NCBI RefSeq assembly: GCF_003855095.1
Contig: NZ_CP033972.1
Location: 2,356,001-2,420,000, forward strand
Length of the DNA stretch: 64,000 nt
Source: Gordonia insulae
GTDB taxonomy: Bacteria > Actinomycetota > Actinomycetes > Mycobacteriales > Mycobacteriaceae
Direction: 5' to 3'
Below the pieces are notes generated by a model. That model worked only from the letters and a program-made list of their open reading frames with translations. It did no database searches and was not told the DNA's origin. Every line of letters starts with the position of its first letter. Position 1 is the stretch's first letter. Shown here piece after piece: positions 1 through 8,556 of the stretch. The position numbers and the translations under genes were made by a program.

Positions 1-722
1 TCGTGATCGATCCCGACGAGGTGCGCATCGATTCTGTGACGCAGGAGATCCTCGACGACCCCGAAACCGAGTCATCGGTCAAGGCCAAGGTCGCTTTGGC
101 CCGCAAGGTTGCCGAGGAGGGCGGGGCCGGCTCATCGAAGCGTCTCGTCCTGAGATACCTCGCCTCCCCCACCGAGATCTCGGGCGAGGGTCACATCGAG
201 TCCGTCAGCGTCATGCACAACAACCTCGACCGCAACGAGTCAGGAGCCGTCGTCGCGGTCGGAACGGATACCACCGAGGTGATCGACACGTCGCTCGTAC
301 TCCGGGCGGTCGGCTATCGTGGCGTGCCGGTACCAGGGGTGCCGTTCGACGACGCCCGTGGCGTCATCTCGAACGTCGATGGTCGGGTTGTCACACTGGA
401 CGGCGACGAACCAGTCCAGGGTGTCTACGCCACCGGATGGGTCAAGCGGGGGCCCTCAGGGGTCATCGGGACGAACAAGAAGTGCGCCGCCGATACCGTC
501 GACCTGCTGCTGCAGGACTACGTCGCGGGCGCACTCGCCGCTCCCGCAGACGACTCGGAATCATTCGCGGACTTGGTGTCCCAGCGAGCGCCGCACGTCG
601 TCGACTTCGCCGGCTGGTCCCTGATCGACAAGGCCGAGCGAGCCGCTGGAAAGCCCCGGAGGCGACCACGAGTGAAGTTCGTCGACACCGACTCGATGAT
701 GGAGGTCGTGCGCGGGGACTGA
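1..722 (+). CDS. fprA: Ferredoxin/NADP+ reductase, FprA type (3' part only)
   Basis: This is the C-terminal part of a flavoprotein that passes electrons between NADPH and ferredoxin. The reading frame is open to the left edge, so the FAD-binding N-terminus lies outside the window. What is visible matches the C-terminal half of mycobacterial FprA: a VGYRGVPVPGVPFDD segment near residue 105, then GWVKRGPSGVIGTNKK near 147, which in this family closes over FAD and NADP. The end, with a PRRRPRVKF stretch before the stop, is also family-typical. A redox partner for P450s or other monooxygenases is likely, but no ferredoxin gene is visible here. The GTG at position 3 is an internal codon, not the start. 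Confidence 0.85.
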   Translation, partial: VIDPDEVRIDSVTQEILDDPETESSVKAKVALARKVAEEGGAGSSKRLVLRYLASPTEISGEGHIESVSVMHNNLDRNESGAVVAVGTDTTEVIDTSLVLRAVGYRGVPVPGVPFDDARGVISNVDGRVVTLDGDEPVQGVYATGWVKRGPSGVIGTNKKCAADTVDLLLQDYVAGALAAPADDSESFADLVSQRAPHVVDFAGWSLIDKAERAAGKPRRRPRVKFVDTDSMMEVVRGD

Positions 723-1297
723 CACGTCCTCAACCACGACACGAGGACCTCACCTATCAGACGACGGACATTTCCGCGGTGGAAGGACCGGCGGTGAAGG
801 ACCGGTGGTGCTCGACCACTGCCGCCCCAGGTGGACGATCAGCGTGTTGTCTTCTGCCACAATCCATCGACAGTCAACGGAGCGGAAGCCCTCCGGCGCC
901 ACCACCAGATCTCCTCAGGAGGTCTCAGCCCATCGCGACAGCACCTCGGGTGGCAGCGACCGAGCCCAAGCGCACCTTTCTGACATAACTGGGTATCTTC
1001 TCTCCACCTACACAAGCCTGACGCGCGCAGGGTCTTCGAGTCCATCAACCATCCCCGAATCACGGAATCACCAGCGCACACAGCACGCCTCTGAGGGCCG
1101 GGAGATAACAGTTGGATAACATTCCGAGAAAACGATAGGAGTGACCGCCGTCATAGTCCACGATTCAAGGGTCCGTATCTGACACCACGTCTCCCAGTGG
1201 ATCCGATCTTCGCACCAACCCGAACGATTGGATACGAGACTCAATCCAACACCCATGTGCGGGCGCAATTCCGACGTCCCGATCTCAGGAGCACAGA
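723..1297. other. Intergenic region without a supported gene
   Basis: This 575-base stretch separates the reductase from the binding-protein gene. Reading frames in it are short, lack ribosome binding sites and have low-complexity Arg/Ser/Pro translations. It should carry the promoter of the binding-protein gene at its right end. A short inverted repeat near 1229-1250 is listed separately. I see no RNA gene. Confidence 0.5.
1229..1250. promoter_or_regulatory. Candidate operator upstream of the solute-binding protein
   Basis: TTGGAT and ATCCAA form a perfect 6-bp inverted repeat with a 10-base spacer, 48 bases before the start of the binding-protein gene. The position suits a regulator site or leader hairpin. 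No matching copy was seen in the transporter or catabolic promoters, so a shared regulator is not shown. Confidence 0.3.
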
Positions 1298-2566
1298 ATG
1301 AACAAGACAAGGACCGGCCGGCGGCTGTTGGCAACAACGTTGCTCTCTGCCGCCCTCACCGCAGGGATGGTCGCCTGTAGCAGTTCCGATGACGGCGGCG
1401 ACTCGGCAGCCGAACCCTCGGCCAACGAATCCGTTCTGGGCACACCCAACAAGGCAACCGGAACTCCCGTGACAATCGGGTTCGTCAGCGAAGGCAAGTC
1501 GCCGACTATCGACACGAGCGACGAGATCCGTGGCGCCCAAGCCGCGGCCGCCTACGCCAACGACTACCTCGGCGGCATCGGCGGACGTCCGATCCAGTTC
1601 AAGCCGTGTGAGGCACTCGCGCAGCCTGCCGTGGCAACCGATTGTGCGAACCAGATGGTCCAGGCCGGCGCCGCAGCGGTGGTCGGACCGACCCCGGGCG
1701 AACTCGACAACCTCGTCGACGTCCTGTCGCCCGCCGGTGTCCCGCTCGTCGTCCACAGCGGCACCACGCCGAAGGGCCTCAGCACCCCCGGGGTCTTCTC
1801 CCTGTCGAACGGCACCGCGTACTTCGCGATCACGGCCACCTCAGCCAAAGACGAGGGGCTCAAGGACACTCTCGCCGTGTCCATCGGCGTGCCGGGCGCG
1901 GAGGGACCCACCCGTGCGGTAGGCGGTATGGTTTGGGGTAATGCAGGTGTCGGGTACGATGTCGTCGGCATTCCGCCGGGCACCGCGGACATGACCCCGC
2001 AGATCAGTGCCGCAGGAGCCGACGCGGACAACTTCTTCGTCCTCGGCAATGACAGCTTCTGCACCAGCGCCTTCAAAGCAATCAAGACCACCAAGCCCAA
2101 TACCCCGATCTTCGCCATCGATCGATGCATCAGCATCGGTGGCGGCAGCTCGATCCCGAACGGTTACAAGGACATCAATGTCGCGGCCGCACTCAACCTC
2201 AGCCCCGACGCGGCCGATTCTCAGCTGTACTCGGCGATTCTGGCCAAGTACGGCGACGGCGCAAAGTTCGGCCAGCTCTCGTCTGCCGGATACGCCCCGA
2301 TGCTCGGCATGATCAAGGCACTCAACGCCGCCAAGGTCACCGACCCCACGAAGGAAACGGTCATGGAGGGTATGAAGACCGCGCCTCCGACGGAGTACCC
2401 GCTGACCGACGGAATCATGTTCCAGTGCAACGGCAAGCAGATCCCGATCTCACCGAATATCTGCAGCGCAGACGGCATCCTTGCCAAGGCCAACGAGAAC
2501 GGCGAACTCACCGACTACAAGAAGGTGACCATCGACCCATCGCTCTACGCCAAACCCACCTCCTGA
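1298..2566 (+). CDS. ABC transporter substrate-binding lipoprotein (Leu/Ile/Val-binding type)
   Basis: This is an exported lipoprotein that captures a small molecule for an ABC importer. A lysine/arginine-rich start, hydrophobic segment and lipobox ending at Cys27 (GMVAC) mark a signal peptidase II site. The mature protein has the periplasmic-binding fold type I pattern: VTIGFVSEGKSP near residue 65, a GIGGRPIQFKPCEA strand and a Leu/Ile/Val-type second lobe. Start choice is supported by CAGGAG seven bases before the ATG. It converges on the livF-livMG-livH genes at 3.2-6.7 kb and is probably their binding protein, since that operon has none of its own. The substrate may be an alicyclic or aromatic acid rather than an amino acid, by context only. 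Confidence 0.85.
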   Translation: MNKTRTGRRLLATTLLSAALTAGMVACSSSDDGGDSAAEPSANESVLGTPNKATGTPVTIGFVSEGKSPTIDTSDEIRGAQAAAAYANDYLGGIGGRPIQFKPCEALAQPAVATDCANQMVQAGAAAVVGPTPGELDNLVDVLSPAGVPLVVHSGTTPKGLSTPGVFSLSNGTAYFAITATSAKDEGLKDTLAVSIGVPGAEGPTRAVGGMVWGNAGVGYDVVGIPPGTADMTPQISAAGADADNFFVLGNDSFCTSAFKAIKTTKPNTPIFAIDRCISIGGGSSIPNGYKDINVAAALNLSPDAADSQLYSAILAKYGDGAKFGQLSSAGYAPMLGMIKALNAAKVTDPTKETVMEGMKTAPPTEYPLTDGIMFQCNGKQIPISPNICSADGILAKANENGELTDYKKVTIDPSLYAKPTS

Positions 2567-2581
2567 TCACTCGCTCGAACT

Positions 2582-2620
2582 GATTTGGCCGCCAGCCCGT
2601 TTCGGGCTGGCGGCCAAATC
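2582..2620 (+). terminator. Strong hairpin terminator after the binding-protein gene
   Basis: A perfect 18-bp stem (GATTTGGCCGCCAGCCCG and its complement) with a TTT loop lies 15 bases after the stop codon at 2566. There is no clear U-tract, as is usual in actinobacteria. It closes transcription before the convergent transporter operon. Confidence 0.75.
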
Positions 2621-3110
2621 CATTTGGGACGGAACCAGCCTCGGAGCGAGTGCCACGTTCCGCTCTGGAAGTCGGTCCGCATGTCGTTGTCGGGGTCGGT
2701 CGTCGCGCAAGTCCGGTGGCCACTGCCGAATCGATCACTGCGCGCCCGATCGCCGTTTGACTGCTGGTTGCGTGTCCGCTTCGTACGGCACGATGACCGT
2801 CTTCCACGGCGCGGCGGCGTGGTCGCCCGTGTCAGATCGCGAGCCGTCGTACGGACCGTGGGATCCAACTGAGGATCGCGCGCACGTTTGACTCCCGAGT
2901 TTGGTTCTCTCGAAACCGCTTCGACTTCGTGAGCGTCGCCTTGGACCCTCCCGTCCGACATCGTTGGACGCTGCGGCGGCCCGAGAGGCTCCCGACCGGA
3001 GATTCACTCGACCCGCTCGGCTCATCGGCTTCCAGGAGTGAAATCCCGCAGCTGTCGATTGGGTGTGAACAGTCTCGGACAACAGGTCTTCCTCGCCATG
3101 AATGAGACAT
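2621..3110. other. Spacer between two convergent terminators, no gene seen
   Basis: About 490 bases lie between two strong hairpins. Frames here give Arg/Ser-rich translations with no recognisable domain, and no convincing ribosome binding site. The base composition is less codon-structured than in neighbouring genes. I see no RNA gene or mobile-element remnant. Confidence 0.45.
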
Positions 3111-3148
3111 AGAGCCGGCCACCCCCGCGCGCGGGGGTGGCCGGCTCT
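3111..3148 (-). terminator. Hairpin terminator of the liv-type transporter operon
   Basis: A perfect 19-bp palindrome without loop bases in its written form (arms AGAGCCGGCCACCCCCGCG and its complement) lies 29 bases beyond the stop of livF. It may act in both directions, facing the hairpin at 2582-2620. Confidence 0.7.
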
Positions 3149-3177
3149 GTCGGTGAACTGGCTCTGCCGATGAACTG

Positions 3178-3939
3178 TCAGACGGCTTCGCCCAGGTAAG
3201 CCTGCTCGAGCAACGCTGGGTCCTTTGCGAGGTCGTCGGCCGGCCCGCGTAATCGCACACCGCCGTGCACGAGGACGAGCGCCTCGTCGGCGACCTCCAG
3301 AGCCAACTGCACGTGCTGTTCCACCAGCACCACAACGGCTTTGGTCTCGTCGGCGATCCGACGCACGATTGGCAAAAGCTCCTCGACGATGACCGGGGCC
3401 AATCCCATGCTCATCTCATCGATGAGAAGGGCGCGGGGATTCTGGGTCAACGCTCGCGCCACGGCGAGCATCTGTTGCTCTCCACCCGACAGCGCCCCGG
3501 CATTGACTTTGATGCGCTTGGCAAGGGCTGGGAACATCTCCATGGCCGCATCAACATCGAGCCCGCCGGACCTCTTAGCGATCGTCAAGTTCTCACGAAC
3601 CGTCAGCGATGTGAACAACGCTCGATCATCCGGAACCAGCACCAGTCCATGACGGTTGGCTTCTGCGGGACGACCGCTGCGCAATTGCTTGCCCTCGACG
3701 ACGACGTCGCCTCCCTTGCGGGGCAGCAACCCGGCCAAGGTGTTCATCAGAGTGGACTTCCCCGCGCCGTTGGGCCCCAGGATCGCCAGGACATTGCCGG
3801 CATGGAGCGAGAAGCTCACGTCTCGAACCACTTTGACCGAACCGTAGCCGGCCGACACCTCTCGGCATTCGAGAATCGGGCTTCCGGTGTGCACAGGCTC
3901 TTCCGGTTTGCCCTTTCCGGCAAGTAGCACGTCAGCCAT
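3178..3939 (-). CDS. livF: ABC transporter ATP-binding protein, LivF type
   Basis: This is one of the two ATPases that drive a branched-chain-amino-acid-type importer. The Walker A motif GPNGAGKST is near residue 55, the signature LSGGEQQ follows, and Walker B with LLIDEMSMGL comes after it. Length (253 aa) and the short C-terminus are those of LivF. Its start overlaps the end of the preceding livM-livG gene by 8 bases, showing translational coupling in a three-gene operon livH, livMG, livF. The hairpin at 3111-3148 ends the operon. The transported compound cannot be read from sequence; the divergent ring-degradation operon suggests an alicyclic or aromatic carboxylate. Confidence 0.9.
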   Translation of the reverse strand: MADVLLAGKGKPEEPVHTGSPILECREVSAGYGSVKVVRDVSFSLHAGNVLAILGPNGAGKSTLMNTLAGLLPRKGGDVVVEGKQLRSGRPAEANRHGLVLVPDDRALFTSLTVRENLTIAKRSGGLDVDAAMEMFPALAKRIKVNAGALSGGEQQMLAVARALTQNPRALLIDEMSMGLAPVIVEELLPIVRRIADETKAVVVLVEQHVQLALEVADEALVLVHGGVRLRGPADDLAKDPALLEQAYLGEAV

Positions 3940-5713
3940 GAACCTGAGCCTCTCTTCCTAGATATGCTTCCGCAACTGTTCGATTTGACCGGATCTCCGC
4001 CGGGGACCCGGACGCTATGAGCTCACCGAAGTTCAGTACGTGAACCTCGTCGCAGATACTCAGGACCAGATCCATGTCGTGATCGACCATCAGAATCGTC
4101 ACCCCACTCTCACAGATTCTTCGCAGTCGTTCTCCGAGCCAACGGCTCTCAGTGCTGTCGAGGCCACCTGCCGGCTCGTCCAGCAGCAACAGATTGGGTG
4201 AGCCGGCCAGAGCCCGTGCGATCGATACCAGCTGACGCTGTCCTTGTGACAGTTCGCCGGCTGGGCGCTCACTGATCTCAGTGATACCCAGGAGTTCGAA
4301 TACCTCAGTGAGGTGGCCGATATCGGTGTGTTCGGTCTTGACGTCGGGACGATGCACTGCGGCCGTTCGGCCCACCTTGACGTTCTCTGTCACGCTGAGA
4401 TCGTCGTACAGCTCGATCGCCTGAAAGGTACGGCCGAGGCCCGCACGAATCCGATTGTGCGGGGCGAGCCCGCCCATGGACGACCCCGACAGTGTGACGT
4501 CGCCGGTGTAGTCGGCAAATCCGGTGATGGCATCCATGAGTGTAGTCTTTCCGGCACCGTTCGGACCGATGAGGCCTACCAGCGCACCCTTCGGAACGTC
4601 TAGCGATACGTCCGACAGCGCAACCGCACCACCATACTTCACCGACACATCGGTGAGAATCAGCTCGGACTGCCCCGTCCGATCGAGAACCCGCGGCTGG
4701 GCCGGAAGCTCCTCGGTGGGTATGGCATCCGTGGCATGCGCATCCGGAGAGGCCTTGGCCTTGTCCCGCAGCGCTGCGGCCCGGCGGTTCGCCAACACAC
4801 TGTGTGCCGGGCCCACGATGCCCTCGGGGTTGAGGATCACAGTGAAGATCAGCAGGACGCTGGATACCACGACATACCAACCACTCACCGACCACAGTTC
4901 GTCGACGAAGATGAATATCAGCCCGTTAGCAGCGGAGACCCCCGCCAGGATGCCGCCGGCAACCGAGGTGATACCGGCCAGGTAGACCGTGGCGAAGAGC
5001 GCAACGCCGGCCATCGCCGAGTACGAGTCGAATGTCACGGTCTGCTGTTGGTAGGCCAGCAATGAGCCGCCGATGCCGGCGATGAACGCACCAATCGCGA
5101 AAGCCAGAATCTTGACCCGGACGACACTCACACCGGCTGCGGCAGCGGATCTCTCGTTTGCCCGGACGGCCAGCATCTCGGTCCCGAGTCGACTGCGCCG
5201 TAGCAGCGCGACCGAGACAGCGACCGCAACCAACACCAGTAGCACCAGCACACCGAACGTCACCCGCGGATACTCCAGGCCCTGACCAATGCTCAGGTCC
5301 CATCCGAACAGGCTGGGTTTCGGCGCCTCGACGCCACTGGTGCCGACGATATCGCCGTTGCGGAACCAGATCGCTTCGACCGCAAACGCCATTGCCAGCG
5401 TCACCACCGCGACTGTGAGACCTCGAATCCTCAGGGCCGGAAGTCCAATCACAACGCCGAGCGCTGCCGCGCAGATCGCAGCCACAAGCGGAGCGATCGG
5501 GAACGGAAGATGGAAGGTGTTGGCGATGGGTCCGAGCAGGAAGCCCGCGACTCCGGCGATCGTCAACTGGGCCAGCGATACCTGACCGGCGTACCCGGTG
5601 ACCACGACGGAAGACAACGCGATGATGGCCATGATGAAGCTGACGATCAGCCCCGTGCGCATGCGGTCGTCGAGCAGGAACAGAGCCACGATGCCGACGA
5701 TCGTCATCACCAC
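3932..5713 (-). CDS. Fused permease/ATP-binding protein of ABC importer (LivM-LivG)
   Basis: One polypeptide of about 590 residues carries both the second permease and the first ATPase of the importer. Residues 1 to about 310 are a LivM-type membrane domain with many hydrophobic helices and the GLPALRIRGLTVAVVTLAMA region. After a charged linker, residues 350-590 form a LivG-type ATPase with Walker A GPNGAGKTT, signature LSQGQRQ and Walker B LLLLDEPAGGLD. The fusion is common in actinobacteria. A GTG at 5713 and an ATG at 5707 are both possible starts; the ATG overlaps the livH stop as TGATG, a typical coupled junction, and is the more likely one. Confidence 0.88.
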   Translation of the reverse strand: MVMTIVGIVALFLLDDRMRTGLIVSFIMAIIALSSVVVTGYAGQVSLAQLTIAGVAGFLLGPIANTFHLPFPIAPLVAAICAAALGVVIGLPALRIRGLTVAVVTLAMAFAVEAIWFRNGDIVGTSGVEAPKPSLFGWDLSIGQGLEYPRVTFGVLVLLVLVAVAVSVALLRRSRLGTEMLAVRANERSAAAAGVSVVRVKILAFAIGAFIAGIGGSLLAYQQQTVTFDSYSAMAGVALFATVYLAGITSVAGGILAGVSAANGLIFIFVDELWSVSGWYVVVSSVLLIFTVILNPEGIVGPAHSVLANRRAAALRDKAKASPDAHATDAIPTEELPAQPRVLDRTGQSELILTDVSVKYGGAVALSDVSLDVPKGALVGLIGPNGAGKTTLMDAITGFADYTGDVTLSGSSMGGLAPHNRIRAGLGRTFQAIELYDDLSVTENVKVGRTAAVHRPDVKTEHTDIGHLTEVFELLGITEISERPAGELSQGQRQLVSIARALAGSPNLLLLDEPAGGLDSTESRWLGERLRRICESGVTILMVDHDMDLVLSICDEVHVLNFGELIASGSPAEIRSNRTVAEAYLGREAQVHG

Positions 5714-6693
5714 GGCGGTAGGAGCGACGTGAAGTGGCCGGGGGCACGTCCGAGGGTTTGCAGGATGATCTCGCCACGTGCAGGCAACGGCTTGGCACGG
5801 ATGAGCAGCACCGCCAGGATCAAGATCAATGGCACCAGTTCGGGAAGACCGGCGGACGGCAAGAAGTCGTATTGGGATGCCAGGTACTGCGCCTCGGACT
5901 GCAGCATGCCCACGGCGAGACCGGCGAACACTGCGACCACGACGAGGTCGAAGCGTGCCAAGATCGCGGCGGCCAGCGCCGGCACGATGAACAGGGTGTA
6001 GGCAACCGGTACCAGCGGGACGATCGGCGCAATCAGGATTCCCGCCAGACCCGCGACTGCAGAACTGAGCATCCAGTTGTATGCAGCGATGCGGTCGGGC
6101 GAGATCCCGCTGACGTACGCGCCGCGTTCGGTCTCCGCGGATGCCCGAGTCGCTAGCCCGAACTTGGTGTAGCGGAAGACCAGTGCAAGCAGCACGGACA
6201 GCACCACGATGGTCAGCGCGAAGTAGAAGCGGTCGGCCGACAACTGCAGGTCACCGGCCTGCCAGACGTCCGTCGGGAAGATGGGGCTCACCTCGACCGG
6301 GTCCGTACCGAGTTTCTGGGCCACCAGGCCGGCGATCAGCAGCGAGATGCCGAGTGCGGCCACTGCTCGCGCCACCAGAGGTGATGTACGCAATGGCCTG
6401 AAGACCAGCAGATAGAGGACCAGGCCAAGCAACGCGGCGATCACGAGGGACAGGCCCATCGCAGGCCACATTCCCATCGGTGTGCCCAGATCGATCGAGT
6501 CCACGCCGGGGATCAGCACGAGCAGTTGCCCCTGCCGAAGAAAAGCGTATGTGTACGCGGTGTACAGCGCGATCGCTCCAGTCGCGAAGTTCACGACCCC
6601 GGAGCTGCGATACGTCAGGACGATCGCGAGCGCCAGGGCACCGAAAACTGCGCCGTTTCCCAGTCCGAGAAGCAAAAACACCAGATGCTGCAT
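5707..6693 (-). CDS. livH: ABC transporter permease, LivH type
   Basis: This is the first permease subunit of the branched-chain-amino-acid-type importer. It is strongly hydrophobic with about eight membrane helices and begins MQHLVFLLLGLGNGAVFG, the family-typical N-terminus; the RSSGVVNFATG segment is also diagnostic. The reading frame is open to a GTG at 6735, but the ATG at 6693 is preferred because GAGGA lies before it and a good promoter (-10 at 6738-6743) would leave the GTG at the transcription start. The gene heads the operon livH-livMG-livF and is divergent from the BadI-like gene. Confidence 0.87.
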   Translation of the reverse strand: MQHLVFLLLGLGNGAVFGALALAIVLTYRSSGVVNFATGAIALYTAYTYAFLRQGQLLVLIPGVDSIDLGTPMGMWPAMGLSLVIAALLGLVLYLLVFRPLRTSPLVARAVAALGISLLIAGLVAQKLGTDPVEVSPIFPTDVWQAGDLQLSADRFYFALTIVVLSVLLALVFRYTKFGLATRASAETERGAYVSGISPDRIAAYNWMLSSAVAGLAGILIAPIVPLVPVAYTLFIVPALAAAILARFDLVVVAVFAGLAVGMLQSEAQYLASQYDFLPSAGLPELVPLILILAVLLIRAKPLPARGEIILQTLGRAPGHFTSLLPPW

Positions 6694-6737
6694 TGTGACG
6701 ACATTCCTCACCGGAGACCACTTGAAAGGTGACACTG

Positions 6738-6766
6738 ATGTTAGATCATGCTGCGACGTACGTCAC
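6738..6766 (-). promoter_or_regulatory. Promoter of the livH operon with palindromic operator
   Basis: Read on the minus strand, GTGACG (6761-6766) and TAACAT (6738-6743) are separated by 17 bases, a good sigma-70-type promoter that gives a leader of about 40 bases. The perfect 10-bp palindrome GACGTACGTC at 6755-6764 overlaps the -35 box, where a repressor would block polymerase. Confidence 0.5.
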
Positions 6767-6870
6767 CCCCTTGGCCCAGATTGATGTAGTTCACAGTGCG
6801 GTGCGCATCGGGTACGGGAACGCGCGCCCACTCCTCGGCCATCATCCGCTGCCGCATCTCACCCGCCCCT

Positions 6871-6909
6871 TTGACGCGCTCTGGCTGTGAATGTATGTTC
6901 ATTCAACAT
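6871..6909 (+). promoter_or_regulatory. Promoter and operator of the badI-like operon
   Basis: TTGACG (6871-6876) and TATGTT (6894-6899) are spaced by 17 bases, close to the housekeeping consensus. The inverted repeat ATGTT-CATTC-AACAT (6895-6909) sits on the -10 box, as expected for repression. The TetR gene at the end of this operon is the natural candidate regulator. This operator differs from the palindrome in the livH promoter. Confidence 0.55.
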
Positions 6910-6951
6910 GAACACTGACTTCACACCACACCGATCGAAGGAGTTGCGGAC

Positions 6952-7743
6952 ATGAACTACGAGGACATCGAGTACACCGTCGAGGGCTCGACCGCGATCA
7001 TCACGATGAACCGGCCGCAGCGGTACAACGCTTTTCGCGCGAAGACCGTCGAGGAGATGATCAACGCGTTCCGCCGGGCGTGGGCCGACCGCGATGTGCA
7101 GGCCGTGATCCTCACGGGCGCCGGCGAGAAGGCGTTCTGCACCGGTGGCGACGTGAAGCAGCGCGCCGAGACCGGCGACTACGGCCCATCCGAGAGCGGC
7201 ATGTTCGAGATCGGCAACCTACACAAGACCATCCGCGACATCCCGAAGCCGGTGATCGCGGCCGTCAACGGACTGGCCATCGGCGGCGGCCACGTTCTGC
7301 ACGTCCTCTGCGACCTCACCATCGCCGCCGACACCGCCCGCTTCGGCCAGTCCGGACCCAAGGTCGGCTCCTTCGACGCCGGGTTCGGATCGGCATTCCT
7401 GGCCCGGATCGTCGGCGAGAAGCGTGCCCGCGAGATCTGGTACCTGTGCCGCCAATACGACGCGGAAACCGCCGAGCGATGGGGCCTGGTGAACTGGGTC
7501 GTCCCCGCCGCCGATCTGCTCGACGAAGCCAAGAAGGTCGCCGCCGAGATCGCGGAGAAGTCTCCGACCACCATCAAGTTCCTCAAGCAGAGCTTCAACG
7601 CCGACACCGACCACCAGGCCGGACTGTCGAACATGGCGATGAGTGCGCTCGACCTGTTCACCCACTCCCCCGAGGGTCTCGAGGGCGCCACGGCATTCGC
7701 CGAGAAGCGGGCCCCGGAGTTCAACAAGTACGTCGGCGTCTGA
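6952..7743 (+). CDS. badI: Enoyl-CoA hydratase/isomerase-family ring-cleaving hydrolase, BadI-like
   Basis: The product is a crotonase-fold enzyme proposed to open 2-ketocyclohexanecarboxyl-CoA to pimeloyl-CoA. Oxyanion-hole segments are visible at residues 61-67 (AFCTGGD) and 109-114 (AIGGGH). The GSFDAGFG loop around Asp142 and the following REIWYLCRQY helix are shared by BadI and MenB, the two C-C bond hydrolase/synthase branches of the family. MenB (naphthoyl-CoA synthase) is the main alternative. BadI is favoured because the next genes are a BadH-like dehydrogenase, a CoA ligase and glutaryl-CoA dehydrogenase and no menaquinone gene is near. AAGGAG lies ten bases before the ATG. It is first in the operon. 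Confidence 0.75.
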   Translation: MNYEDIEYTVEGSTAIITMNRPQRYNAFRAKTVEEMINAFRRAWADRDVQAVILTGAGEKAFCTGGDVKQRAETGDYGPSESGMFEIGNLHKTIRDIPKPVIAAVNGLAIGGGHVLHVLCDLTIAADTARFGQSGPKVGSFDAGFGSAFLARIVGEKRAREIWYLCRQYDAETAERWGLVNWVVPAADLLDEAKKVAAEIAEKSPTTIKFLKQSFNADTDHQAGLSNMAMSALDLFTHSPEGLEGATAFAEKRAPEFNKYVGV

Positions 7744-7776
7744 ACCGCCAGACCCGACGAGCACAGAGGACACACC

Positions 7777-8523
7777 ATGAACAGCAGCATCGCAGTCGTC
7801 ACCGGCGCCGGTTCCGGCATCGGCAAGGCCATCGCACTGGCCTTCGCCGAGCAGGGCACCACCGTCGTCGCGGCCGACCTGAACCTCGACGCGGCCAAGC
7901 AGACCGCCGAGGCCGGCGAGACGATCATCCCGATGAGCGTCGACGTCGCCGACCGCGCCACGGTCGACACGCTCCGCGACGCGGTCACCGCGGAGGTCGG
8001 CGTCCCCGACATCCTGGTCAACGCGGCCGGCTGGGACCGCACCGATCAATTCCTCAACGCGACAACAGAGTTCGCCGAGAAGGTGGTGGCGATCAACTAT
8101 CTCGGCCCCGTACACATGGCCAGCGCGTTCCTACCCGGGATGGTCGAGGCATCGAAACGTGACGATTGGCACGGAGGCCGGGTCATCAACCTCGCCTCCG
8201 ATGCCGGTCGCGTCGGCAGTTCCGGCGAATCGATCTACGCAGGCGCCAAGGGCGGTGTCATCGCGTTGTCCAAGTCTTTGGCCCGCGAGATGGCACGGCA
8301 CCAGATCACCGTCAACGCCGTCTGCCCCGGCCCCACCGACACACCGCTGTTCCAGGCGCAGTCCGACAAGCTCAAAGAGGCACTCGTCAAGGCGATCCCG
8401 TTCCGGCGGCTCGCCCGCCCCGACGAGGTCGCCGCGCCCGTCCTGTTCTTCGCCTCGCCCGCGGCATCGTTCATCACCGGCCAGGTGATCAGCGTCAGCG
8501 GCGGCCTCACCATGGCCGGCTGA
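7777..8523 (+). CDS. badH: SDR dehydrogenase, BadH-like (2-hydroxycyclohexanecarboxyl-CoA dehydrogenase)
   Basis: This is a classical short-chain dehydrogenase of 248 aa expected to oxidise 2-hydroxycyclohexanecarboxyl-CoA to the ketone with NAD+. The cofactor motif TGAGSGIG is at residues 9-16, NAAG at 82-85, and the catalytic Ser141, Tyr154 and Lys158 are in place. The ASDAGRVGSSGE stretch, CPGPTDT and the C-terminal SVSGGLTMAG resemble BadH of Rhodopseudomonas as I recall it. It follows the BadI-like gene by 33 bases in the same operon, so its product is the likely substrate of that hydrolase. Substrate assignment rests on context. Confidence 0.78.
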   Translation: MNSSIAVVTGAGSGIGKAIALAFAEQGTTVVAADLNLDAAKQTAEAGETIIPMSVDVADRATVDTLRDAVTAEVGVPDILVNAAGWDRTDQFLNATTEFAEKVVAINYLGPVHMASAFLPGMVEASKRDDWHGGRVINLASDAGRVGSSGESIYAGAKGGVIALSKSLAREMARHQITVNAVCPGPTDTPLFQAQSDKLKEALVKAIPFRRLARPDEVAAPVLFFASPAASFITGQVISVSGGLTMAG

Positions 8524-8556
8524 CCGGTCGGCACACCAGATCATCGGAGACCTGCC

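Noticed and set aside
805..1119. 104-codon frame in the first gap
   Set aside because: Ser/Thr/Arg-rich translation without domain, no ribosome site, overlapping other equally poor frames.
6952..7743. MenB of menaquinone synthesis
   Set aside because: Motifs are shared, but no men gene is near and the operon has badH, ligase and gcdH; kept as the main alternative rather than the call.
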